Positions 35,901 to 47,400 of a stretch of 64,000 bases of DNA are shown here, piece by piece. The stretch lies in the NCBI GenBank assembly GCA_021464245.1, contig JADCRB010000006.1, positions 3,117,621 to 3,181,620 of the forward strand. The letters run 5' to 3'. The translations under genes were made by a program, and so were the position numbers. The stretch's first letter is position 1. The number at the start of each line of letters is the position of its first letter. The notes below the pieces were generated by a model. It ran no database searches. It had not been told where the DNA came from and was given only the letters and a program-made list of their open reading frames with translations. The stretch comes from Carallia brachiata. Lineage: Eukaryota; Streptophyta; Magnoliopsida; Malpighiales; Rhizophoraceae.

Positions 35901-38900
35901 ATCTTGCTGCATTTGAATACGGGGTTGCGTTCTGCACTCTTCTGCAAGGATGCTACATCAGCCTCTTCTCCAATTATGCTCCCTTTCTGGACTACAGCAT
36001 ATGGGCCAATTGAAGAATTGCGGCCAATCCTAATAGGGAGGAAGCTCAAAATTCCATTTCTCATCTCATGACCTTGGATCAATGGCCCTTCTGCAATCAC
36101 AGCTCCATCTCCAATTGAAACTAGATATGGGCCTGTAATATTAACAGTATCGAGCAAAACTGATGATCCAATCCTGGCTCCAAACATCTCGAACCAGTAA
36201 TTAAGAAACACAGTTCCTTTCAAATGCTCTGCAAAAACTTTGGAAGAAATGTCTTGGCCCTTGTAGAGTGCCCACCACCTAACAAAATCCATAGACCAGA
36301 TGGAGATTTTGGGGGTCAGTCCATAGTTTGGCCTCAAGAAAGATTTTCCAAAGAAAGCAATGCAAATACATGTAGAAGCCATGCAAAGAACCCAAGCAAG
36401 AGGAGCGAAGGCCAAGGAAGCCACACATTCCATCCATGGAATTCCCCTTGTGAAGAAATGACTGGCCGAGACCAGGCTTGCAAAAGCAGAAACTGACATA
36501 TAAGCTGGAAAGATGAGCATGCTGCAGACACAAATGACTGCAAGAAGATGGCAAAGCCGTATTTGCATTTGGTGGATCCTGGAAATTTCTGTCACCAACT
36601 CCACCGTTGTGTCCATATTTGTTTCGGGAAGATAGGAGGTAGAATTCAAGGTCTGAGGTTGAGACTTCATTGCAAGATTCTCTGAGAAGCTTGCCACATC
36701 TGAGATGCAGGTTGCAGTGAAGATATCCACTGCTCCAACTGGCACTCCAAGAAAATCTGAAAGTTTTTGCGCTGCTCTGACTACGCCGATGGAGTCAGTT
36801 CCATATGAAACTAGATTCTCGGTGGCAGAGATATTCTTGACAGGGATTCCTGTTTGCCCGGAAACAAGCCCCCTTAGGAACTCCACAATTTCTTGATAAC
36901 TAAATCTGGAATTTGGTGAAAGAGAGTTCATAGGCTGAGGTTGTGGTGTGCTTCTCTCCTTATAGGTTCCAGTGGTGAACGACCTGAACAATTTGCGCTT
37001 ATTGGGCAAAACTGGATTTGGGACTATGTTCAAAGTTCCATCTATAAAATTTTTCAGGCACTCGAATCACTTGATTTTACCGGATGTTGTTTTACTAAAA
37101 GTCCTGGGCTTGATCAGCTTGACACAAGCCACTGTAACACCATGTTCTTCAACAACATGGTTCTTAATTTGATCAACAATATCCTTGTCAACATGCTTAT
37201 CGTCTCTAACCTCTGCAATTACGACCAGGCCAACTTGGTCAGAACCATCTGGAACTGAAATCCCTTTTGCTGACAAGACTTCTTCTGGAACACCAATGAC
37301 TGCACAACAACCTGGACTTAGAAGTTCAGATGAACTCTCGACTGTCTTTTCAACATCAGCTGAGTAGATGTTCTTTCCTGCCAGTATGATCAGATCCTTA
37401 ATTCTGCCAGTGATAAACAATTTCCCATCAATAACTCGTCCCAAATCTCCAGTTCTAGTGTATGTTCTTCCAGGGTAATCTTGGAGCACATTTCCAAAAG
37501 TTTTATGGGCGAGTTCTTCTCTACCCCAATACCCAATTCCGGAGCTTGGGCCGCTTATCCATATCTCTCCTTCTTTTCCCTCTTCTTTAAGCTCTTTCAC
37601 CAGCCTCTGGATCCACTATTCTGATGTCAACATCTGCATTGTCTGGATTCACGTATCCACAACATACTCGGCTTTGCCAATCAATCAAGATTGGCTTACC
37701 CTCTCCATATGCACAGCTGACAAACACACAGTCCTCGGCCAAACCGTAGCCAGGAGCCATCACCTCTTGAGAGAGGCCAAAGGGACGAGTAAGCTCAATG
37801 AATTTTTTCAGTGTTTTCTGCCTCACTGGTTCAGCAGCAACCATGAGGAAAATCATGGATGAGAGGTCGTAATTTTGAGTCTTTTCCTTGTTAGCCTCTA
37901 GTCTTCGAACAACTAGCTCAAAAGCAAAGTTGGGGCCAGCACTGTGAGTATCCTGGTATTTGCTTATAGTCTCTAGCCATAATAGAGGGTTCTTGATAAA
38001 AGTCATCGGGGAAAACAAAATTGCCGAGCCACCACTAACAAGAGCGGTAAAAAGTCCACCAATTAGGCCCATATCGTGGTACTGAGGAAGCCAGCTTACC
38101 AGTACTGTATTTGAGGTGCTTCTATATCTCCTCCTCATCAGCTTCACATTGTGAACGAGGCCACCATGGGTTATCATGACACCTTTAGCATCACCAGTTG
38201 AGCCTGATGTAAATTGCAGAAAGCATAAATCATTAGGCAAAGCTTCACATTCATAATCTACGGAGTCTGGAAGCAATTCTTTGCAGTTCTTGGTCCATGA
38301 ATCTGTATGTAGCCACGGAAGATTAGGCCAGCGAGCTGAAATTTTCCCCTTTTTGCTATTCAACGGTAACAAATTCTTCAAAGAACCAGCCCGAACTGCT
38401 GAATGATAAATGGTGGTTGATAGAATAGCAACTGCATTACAAGATTTAGCAATATTTTCAATCTTCATAAGGGCTTGGTGGCTTCTTTGCAAAGGATCCG
38501 GTGCAAGTACAGGGACTGGTAAGACTTTGGCTCTCAAGCACCCAAAGAATGCATCAATGAATTCCAGACCAGGTCCATGGACTAGAAGGACCCTGTCGCC
38601 AGGCTTGATAACTGGCTTTTGGCTTGTCAAGAGCTTATGAACAATGCAAGAAGCATTGGCATGAAGGTCTTTGTACGTCCTGTGGCACACTACTGACCCT
38701 CCCTCATTGATCCAAGTGTAGAGTGTTTTGTTATGTGTTGCTCTATGAGTTCCCCAGTACTTCAAATAACCGTCGAGAGTGGACAGATCTGCAAACTCCA
38801 CTCCTGGCATTTCTCCAAGTTCATTCGGACTTCTGTCCCAGGATTTTGAATGAAATGAAAACAAATTCTGCAATACCGTATCCCACAATTAAGTGCAGTT

Positions 38901-40778
38901 TTAACTTTTAAGCTGCTAACATTAACCCATCTAATTCAAGCATTATTTTTGTAACAGACGAATAATTAACGTGCCAAATTACCTTTACATATGGAAATGT
39001 TGGGGAAGAATTGTTATTTGAAAAGTGCTTGCAAATCAGAGCCATGGCATACGATGAGATTCTCTCTGTGAGCTCAAATGCCATAAGCCCACCAACGTAG
39101 TAAGTGTTATTCTGACCTTGAAGTTTAGACTCCAATCTCTCGAAGAATCCACCTTTCATATCTTTATCATATGTTTTCCAAAGAAGAAATTTAAAATTAT
39201 TTTTGAAAAAAAAAGAAAAAAAAAACACAGATTAAGATCCTTCAGTTATTGGGTTCAGTGTTGGAAAAGTATATTTGGGGCATACCTTGGCTACCAACAT
39301 GAGGAAAGTATTTGAATTTTCGTTGAAAGACCACCTTTTCAACTTCTGCCCCCATATTCTTAACTGCTTTGATCGCAAGCTCAGTAATTGTTGGTCCCCT
39401 TATATTGGTAGAGTTCCCGAATGACCAGAACAAGAAGATGTTAGTATCAACATAAAATAGATGTTAGTATCAACATAAAATATGTGCATTACAATTGGAT
39501 GTCCCATTTTTGCAGGATCATCCATATGTTCACCAAAGTAATAAAAGCCTATTGGCATGCCATCTAGCCCTTTAATCTGCAAGACCGTAGTGTAGTAGTC
39601 AATTGTTTGAACTTTACTGAACAATTCTCTTTCAAGCTCAGTGAGGTTGATTACCTCCACCTCAGTTTCTGCAATAAGAATGGCACGTTGGATACCTCTC
39701 TGATATGGCTGGGAGGGAAAATGAAAAAGGTTCAACGTCTGGAGCAAAACAATAAAGAAACCTGTAGAAGTTGCATCTAGTGATCCGTAAGTTCGTCCAT
39801 TCTTGAAAGGTAAGGCACCAGAGATGATTATTTTATCGAACTCCATAGCTTCAACTTCTCCCCTACTATTTCTGATATCAACACTAACAGCCGCAGAATC
39901 GCGTCTGACTGCCAGAACTTCAGTTTTGCAATGAACTTTGATGGAAGTGATTCTGCAATCTTCTGCCAAACACTAGCATATCCGCCCTTGAAGCGTCCTA
40001 TCTTTCCCGCCATGGAAGTCCTAGTAAACTCATGAGTGTAGGCATAAGGCATGTCTTGGACAAATCCATAACCATAAGCAGTGTATCCATAAGCCACAGA
40101 TTTGGGAACAGATTTGACCCCATGATTCTCAAGATAAGCAGGAGCTAAGTCTGAAGCAAGTTCGCTCACAGCATGGACTCCAATTCGACCTGAATTCTTT
40201 GCTTGATCCTGCAAACAGCAACATGGAAAAATTTGAATTGATAAGCAAGGCTGAGGCTTCCAGAAAATGTAAAGGGGATAATAAAAACTAGACCTGAAGT
40301 TCTAAGGTCAATGAGATTATAGATAGATAATCTTCTACAACTTTGAGGTCCTCATATTTTCCTGTTGAGCTATCAAGCAGGGCAAGCTTGTACGAGTTTA
40401 CTTCCTCCAATTCTGATCGAGCAATCCTTTGCTAAGTGAAAGATGACTGGTGCACTGTTCTCGGCAAGAACTTGAGCACCGACATCATAAATTCTTCCTA
40501 TAGATATTTGGAAATTTTTTAGGAATCTTGGCATCGCAAAGCTCATAAGAAGACGCATACAAGGTGTATTTTGTACCTTCGATTTCAACTGATACACACA
40601 TGCCGCCGACAGTATGACACTTCTCGAATACGGTCACATTATGGTAACCAAGCTTAGCCAGTGCATAAGCAGCAGATAAGCCACTTGGACCTGCTCCAAC
40701 TATCGCGATTCTTGTGTTCACAGGGAGGCAAGGATGTAGGTTGTAAAATTGATCCTCCACTGGAATTGTTGTGTCCAT
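32929..40778 (-). pseudogene. FAD oxidoreductase / FAAL adenylation / carrier / acyltransferase-like fusion gene, disrupted
   Basis: Seven exons on the minus strand: 40778-40577, 40497-40294, 40208-39762, 39668-39286, 39161-38983, 38867-35882 and 35533-32929, all with GT-AG borders, about 2,330 codons. Residues 1 to about 440 are an FAD/NAD(P)-binding amine-oxidase-like domain (VGAGPSGLSAAYAL near the start). Next comes an acyl/aminoacyl adenylation domain of FAAL type: FTSGSTGDAKGVMITHGG, YGLAEDC, then TGDLGRV and GRIKDLIILAGKN. A carrier domain follows with YGTDSIGVV, whose Ser would take phosphopantetheine. The rest has about six membrane spans and hexapeptide-rich beta-helix segments (IGDGAVIAEGPLI, IGNGVRLGDFS), like the terminal domain of bacterial non-ribosomal peptide synthetases. 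Such a protein could activate a fatty or amino acid, load it on a carrier, oxidise it and transfer it; the product is unknown. Lesions: shifts near 40415, 39935, 37594, 35384, 35072, 33450, 33165 and 33055, a 23-bp duplication, and TGA at 37067-37069. Confidence 0.82.
39436..39481. repeat. 23-bp tandem duplication in exon 4 of the fusion gene
   Basis: Two exact copies of a 23-bp unit (AGATGTTAGTATCAAC...) lie back to back inside the FAD-domain coding sequence. 23 is not a multiple of three, so the frame shifts; coding resumes in the expected frame on the far side when one copy is disregarded. Confidence 0.92.
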
Positions 40779-41033
40779 TTTTTTCCGCGCTTAGGTCCTC
40801 CTGTTAGCAGTGTCTGTCAAAAAAGAGTGAAAGCTGAGTCAAATTTCCATCAACTTCTAACCCCTCAAATTCTACAAAAGACCAATGTGGCCGAGAAAAT
40901 CTATGAATTGTATAAGTTGTTGTTGAAGAACATGGTGCTGCAGTTTTGCATTGAAGTTGAAAGTTCAGCTCCCTTGTTACTTGTTTTCCTTCAATGCACA
41001 ATTGTTGCGCATGACAGTTAATAGACTTGTTGC

Positions 41034-41418
41034 TGATATGTTACAGCACATATTTGGGGCTTCTATTGTTGTATTTACATGCTAAGTTTAGATATTTTGA
41101 TGTGAAATGATGTTTGGTTAGTCAAATAATCATTCTATGTTTGAAAGCTCATGTAAGTTTAAATTTGAAAACTCAAAAAAATTGTCATATAACAGCTACT
41201 TGATTTGGAGTCCTTATTTGAATTTTGAATGTAAATTTGCTGCTATATATTGATGTTTGTTGATTAATAGAAAATGAGAGAAGTCAGTTTCTTTCTCTTC
41301 TCCTTGCTACAATGCAGCATGTTTCTTTCTTCTCTTCTTATCTACTACATTTTTAACTTTCTAGTTTAGTTTGGTTCTAGATCAGTCCCAAAATACTATC
41401 AGTGGTATCAGAGCAGTG
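41034..41418 (+). mobile_element. Copia-type LTR end with tRNA-Met primer-binding site
   Basis: A candidate LTR of 368 bp begins TGATA (41034) and ends TATCA (41401), short inverted termini. One base later comes TGGTATCAGAGCAGTG (41403-41418), the classic initiator-tRNA-Met primer-binding site of plant Copia elements. No coding domains or second LTR follow, so this is a truncated copy or TRIM-like element. A different start nearer 40921 is possible. It sits 255 bp upstream of the start codon of the disrupted fusion gene and points away from it. Confidence 0.6.
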
Positions 41419-42184
41419 TTGCATCCTTGTAACCTGTGTTGTATAGTAGAGAGAAGAGAATGATCTAAACAAGTAAGTGAGTAGTGTAAAACCAAAGGGT
41501 GTCTCCCACCAAGCCAAAGAAAAATCAAAAGATGATCCCTGCATTTTTCAGGTTCTGTTTTTTAGATATTACAGTTTTCAAACACTTGTTTGTGAGTGGA
41601 AATCAGAAAATTTCCACACCAAATCAAGAGTTTCTTTGTAACGCTCTGTCTTCTTATTCTGTCTTCTTCTGGCACGAACTGAACAAGGGAATTAGACTAA
41701 GATGCAAGGTTCGTGATTCTTGCTATTATATTTAATTATTTTCACTTTTTTTTTTTTTTTGTGGATATTCAGACAGACTTATGTTCGGTTCTCCTATGTT
41801 TGTCGATGTCATTTTAATGGGTACCAAGAGAATTGCTTAGGTTCAAATCATCTTCAATTGCAGATGGTGGGGCACTACAGCTATATTGATATTCAGCTCA
41901 ATTGTCAATTTCCTTTTTCTATTTATTGATGAATGACAGAAAATTTCTTTACATCACGTTCACTATTGCTCCAAGCTTTTTAAGCTATTCATCCAAAGCA
42001 CGCCAGCGATGGGTTGTTCGCAACATCGCAGGCGAAAACCGGAGATTGCCTAAGAACCCGGTTTGTGTGGTGAAACAATGAGAAACAAGAGAAGTTGTGG
42101 AAAAAGAAGCAAAGGAGAACCGACGCATTGGGTGTTGCTCTGTTTTGAAAAACAGAGGCCATTTTGAAAGATGTGTATCGGAGA
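41419..42184. other. Non-coding region after the Copia LTR
   Basis: Possibly the 5' leader of the truncated Copia element (41419 to about 41930), then unassigned sequence. No coding capacity is recognised. Confidence 0.35.
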
Positions 42185-42186
42185 CA

Positions 42187-42384
<198 letters not shown>

Positions 42385-44452
42385 AAGGGAAAAAGGAAAA
42401 GAGAGAAGAGTTTCTCAGAAGAAAATGTGTTTAAATTATTATTTGAATATAATTAGAATTTAATGTACAATTGATTGAAATGTACGTGTAATTAAATATA
42501 AAAAATAATTTTTTTTTTAAATTAGTTGTACGTGTAATTTGGTCGATTGCACGTTAAATCCGTTTAATTGCATTCGGATAGTAATTCAGGCACTTCTTCT
42601 TCTAGAAATGTAATTTTTTCCAAGAGAAAAATAGAAAAGGGGCGATGAAAGGGAAAAGTAAAAGGAAAAAACAAGAAAGGGAAGGTGCCGCTGGCCGTGG
42701 CGCTATCGTCCTAGAAATTACTCTTTGGGTAGGCAATTTGCAGGACTTTGTTGCATAATCTCTATAGAAAGGGCAGAGGAACAAAAGAGCTACATTTATT
42801 TATTTGTTTAAATAAATAAGAAGACGGAGCTTTGCTTTTTTAGCTTTGGCACGGAGGAAGATGGGTTAAATTTGGGATTCTGATTTGATATTTTAATTAG
42901 GTTTTAAAGAGGCTGAGGTAGAAAAACAGAATTATTAAATGATTTTTATAATTTTGGTTCTTTTTTAAAAAAAATTTGCAAAACGAGTATTTTTGGCTAA
43001 TTGAATTAACAGAATTTTAAGTAAGAGTGTTAATCGCTAAAATTAGAAATTACAAAGGTATTAATAGTCTAAATTAAAATAATAAAAAGATAAACTGCAA
43101 AACCAGCAAACCACAAGATGATTAGATGCGTTTAACTCAAAATTTAAAGAAAGTTACTATCGCGTGGTAAAATTACAAAATTTTCTTCTAATTCTTTATG
43201 TTTTTAAAATTATTTTAAATTATAATAGAATATAAATATGACATAAATACAATTAATATTTCACTCTCATTAATTATTATTTTATCAATTATATTTAATA
43301 TAATATAAATATAACATAAATATAATATAAATTTTTTAACGCCCTATAATTATAATTGAGTGTCATTAATTACAATTTATAATTTTTCAATTACAATTAA
43401 GAACTATTAATTACTAGAATTAAGAGCTTTTCTTTTTTTCAATATGTTAAAAAAGTTTACAAAAAATCTCCCCAAAATTGTTTATTTAACGTGACAAAAC
43501 CACAGAATTTTCTTTTAGTTCTTTACTATTTTTAAAATTATTTTAAATTAGACAACCTACTCAACGACACTTCATCCTACTTATATTCCACGTCAACCTC
43601 TCCACCAAATAGGCCATGTCAACATTAATTGATAATGTGGCAATTTACCTTTTTTCATTTTTTTCAATTATGTTTTTTATTAATGAAAGACTAACAGTTA
43701 AAATTTTGTATGTATGTATATATTTATCAAATATGATAAATATAAAAAAATAAGAATAGATAACTATATAAAAAAACAATGTAAAATAAATATAAAGTAA
43801 CTAAAAATTTACATTTGCTAAATGTAACATATGTTTAAATAACGCATAGAAACAAAGTAACAATCATATATAATATGTACATGTTAGAATATATAACGTA
43901 CAGGTATAATTAAAAAAATAATTAAAAATAAAAAGAAAACATTAAATTATAAACTTATTTGTTTTTTTCAAAAAGAAAAAAAAGACTAAGATTTATAGTT
44001 GAAACAGTTAAAAACTATGTACTTTTTTGGTACAAACATGCATGCCATTTAACTTCTATTCCCCAGCCAAACCCACAACCCCCCGAGGGCCGAAAACAAC
44101 TCAAACCTAAAAGAGCTCCATTAGGTAGTCAGACTCAAGTGACTATACAGCATTCAAATACTATTTAATTTGTGCAACAGGACATACATTTTGTGCAATT
44201 GTAATTAAAAAATATGACTAAAAAAAATAAGAACAATTTTTTGTATTACTTTTTATTAATACTATTGCACAAATATACCTCTTATTGCACAAAATACGAG
44301 TTTGGACATTATTTGGCCACCAACATGTATACCTTTTCCGAACCTAAAATTTACAAGTTGTCCAGGTGAAAAGAACGAGTCCTTGTCAGAATTTTTGAGC
44401 GGGTTCAGGTCGGATTGCAATTTGACAACTCTAGCCGGGATTATGCTATTGA
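42385..44452. other. AT-rich intergenic region
   Basis: Non-coding, with a truncated copy of the fold-back MITE at 42456-42587. 43200-43950 is very AT-rich. No gene is seen. Confidence 0.5.
42456..42587. mobile_element. Truncated copy of fold-back MITE
   Basis: The right arm (42525-42587, 63 nt) matches the right arm of the complete element at 61493-61555 (GGTCGATTGCACGTTAAATC core) and also pairs with the partial left arm at 42456-42492. The outer part of the left arm is missing. Similarity to the 61.5-kb copy continues about 35 bp beyond the right arm. Confidence 0.6.
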
Positions 44453-47400
44453 TCAACAGAGCTCCGTCTTGATCTCTGAACTCTGATCGCCACTATATTC
44501 TATACCATTTATCTGGTTATTAGTTGAAGAAGAAATAGTTCCCCCATTGTAGCCATCCATTAGCAACTTCCTTATCTTTGATCTCCACTCCGACCGTTCC
44601 TTTTCATTCTTCCTGTCATGCACAACTCTATCACGATAGTTTAGCATAGATCCTAAACCAGTATTGGGTGTCCAACCATACATCGTCAACACCTGTGCTT
44701 CGCCTTCACTTAAGTCTTCTCCAACCTGGCCAGACAACCAAAAATGCATTAGATGCAAAAATAGACTGGTCAAAAGGCAATGAAGAAAATTATCACATTC
44801 AGGGAGCAAGTAATCGATATACAAAGAGAAATTAAAATTCTATTGTTCCAAAACATGCAGAAATCACAATCATATGTAGGAAAATCTAACGGATATCAAG
44901 AGTGTTCAGAGAGACCTATCATATGCAGTGCATGATCATATGACATAATCAAGGCAACAACAAAATTAAAATTGAAAAGATATCCTGGATTATGTAGCAT
45001 GAAATTAAAATCTATCCAAAATTACTTCCAAGCATATCCTCATTGTACAGAAGCATTCAAAATGGAATTGCTTTTGCAAAAATGATTTAATAATTTCCTG
45101 ACAACAAAAGATCACCAATTGCATTCATGGTTACTGACTAAGTAGGTAAACAAGATCAAATAGATACCGTTACTTAACCTCTTTCAACGGAAGGTGAGCC
45201 ATGGTGAAATGGTAAGGGTTACTCCATTGTGACCCAGAGGCAGCTTTTTTGCAAAAACAAAGATAAGATTGCGTACAATTAGTCATTTCCTAGAACCTAC
45301 CATGCACTAGTACTCAACCTGTTCCCATCGTTTATTATTCTTTGATTCATTTCAACTTTGGAATATCACAGAAGAGGCAATCATCATTACATTGACATGG
45401 TTTGTTAAGTCGGTGCTTCTTCATTGGAAACCCAAACTAAACAGAACCTTCTTCGAAGTTGGTATGTGTAAACATGCATGGCTCTATTGATACAGATAAT
45501 CAAGCGCACTGCTCAGTTGCAGCTCAAGCTGGTTAACTTGTTAATATACTTATCAACATCATTCATCAGCTCCAGACACTGAAATATATATATCTGAACA
45601 GTTTAATTTTAGATGGGATTCTATGCATGTACATTAAACTTAGAAATGGGCATAAATCATGTTAAAAAGTACTCCAACAAAAGTTTGAAACCTTGACCCT
45701 TGACCGGAGATATGAAAATGCAAGAATTTTTGACCAACATAAAAAGCAATAAAAACCAAAGCAAACAAATTTTGTTCTATTTCATTGGCTTAATTGAAGA
45801 ACAATAATGTGGTTTGCTGTAGACTCTTTTCAAAATAACCTCCAGTTGAAAGTTTGGATTCTTGAAAATGGACCATGCCGATCCTGAAATTGTTTATTCG
45901 GCTCATGCACAGGCATGTTATGGGTACTATGGAAAACACTCATGCAGCAATGCAGGAAGTCAATCAGCAAGATAAACATGTATAAAGCTTTAAGATAATG
46001 AAGGGATGCAATTGTTCTAATCTACCTAACAGCACCCCTCAAACACAATAAGTTAAATCATTACCAATAAAGCTTTGTTCTCAATGATGGAAATCCTGCC
46101 ACAGCTAGTAAGTTTCATGGCAGTCATCAAACGCTTGATCTGCCAGTTAATGGGTAAGGAATCCAGCAGCTCAAAGAAATATGTTGCATACCCATATTCA
46201 GGACGTTCCAGTACTATTCTGCATTTAGGTTAAACTACATATCACTTCTTTTCTGGCAAAGCGCAAAAAATCTGAAACTAAAAGGACTAGTTCTTTTCAA
46301 GAAAGCACCTATTATGCCTTTCGAAGACAAATATAAACGATTGGAGATCTCGGCACCAACCCCATTCAGCAGGCCAGTTACGAAACTGCAGATATCTTGT
46401 CTGAAGAAGACGAGGAATTAACAAATCATAATTATGGAACTTCAGAGCGAATGCAATGATACAGAGAAACTTCTTAAAACACTATTGAATTTATTTAAAA
46501 ATAATGAAAAATAGATACCATACTTAAAATTTATAAACTCATTCTTGAGCTTCCAAACTCAGGTCATAAATCAAGTGGAAAACCTATTTTTTCGGTTACC
46601 TAGAATATCATAGTAGTCAAATCTAATTCACAAATCCACTTTACTATATCAAAGTACAAAGTCACATTGAACTTGTTACCTGCTCCACCAATGAGAACAG
46701 ACAATCCAAGCAATAATTGGGCTTTGAAGCCTTCGTACACCGCATAGGAGCAAGCTTCAGTATGGCGCTACGCTGGGCAAAAAGCTGTGCTAGAAAGACA
46801 GAAACATGCTGACATCACATAAAGCTGTTCATTTGCAAAGCACAGCATGTCTTCCAAAACTTTTACAAAAAAAAAAAAAAGAGTGTAATGATAATTCATG
46901 CTAATAAATCTTGCAAACAAAAACCCAAAGACAATTTTTTGAACCATCACAACATCTTATATAGAATGTACTTGTGAGACCTGCTACAATGACAAAATTC
47001 ATAGGTTGCGTGTGTTGTAAGCATTGTTTGCAAATATATCATTTTCAAATGGAAACATGTTTTCCATCCAAAACTGTGATTTTTGGGAGTCTCCAGTGAC
47101 CAAAGAATTTTTAATTGATTATGTAATGAAAGTGCTAGATAAAAGGATCAGGTATTGTTCGAGTTAAAAGAAGATGATACCATTGTCAACAGAATCCAAA
47201 ATTGGACCACAGATGAACAAAATTATCAAATATTGGACACCAGGGTGCCAGAAACCGTAGCTGACCTTTGACATTATTGCTTCAAGCTCTGTAAAGCTGT
47301 CTTCGATGAATGATTCATCTATGGCTTCATCAATCTCTGTCTCTCCATAAAGTTTGATTTCATTTAACACTACACCTTGTTCAATTAAGACCTAATAACA

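Noticed and set aside
33952..36896. Plus-strand frames at 33952, 34407, 36224 and 36705
   Set aside because: They are antisense shadows of the fusion gene, whose minus-strand domains are clear.
40498..40576. Apparent frameshift in the FAD domain of the fusion gene
   Set aside because: It resolves as a normal 79-nt intron (GAAG/GTACAA to CTATAG/GA) that restores frame, so it is not counted as a lesion.
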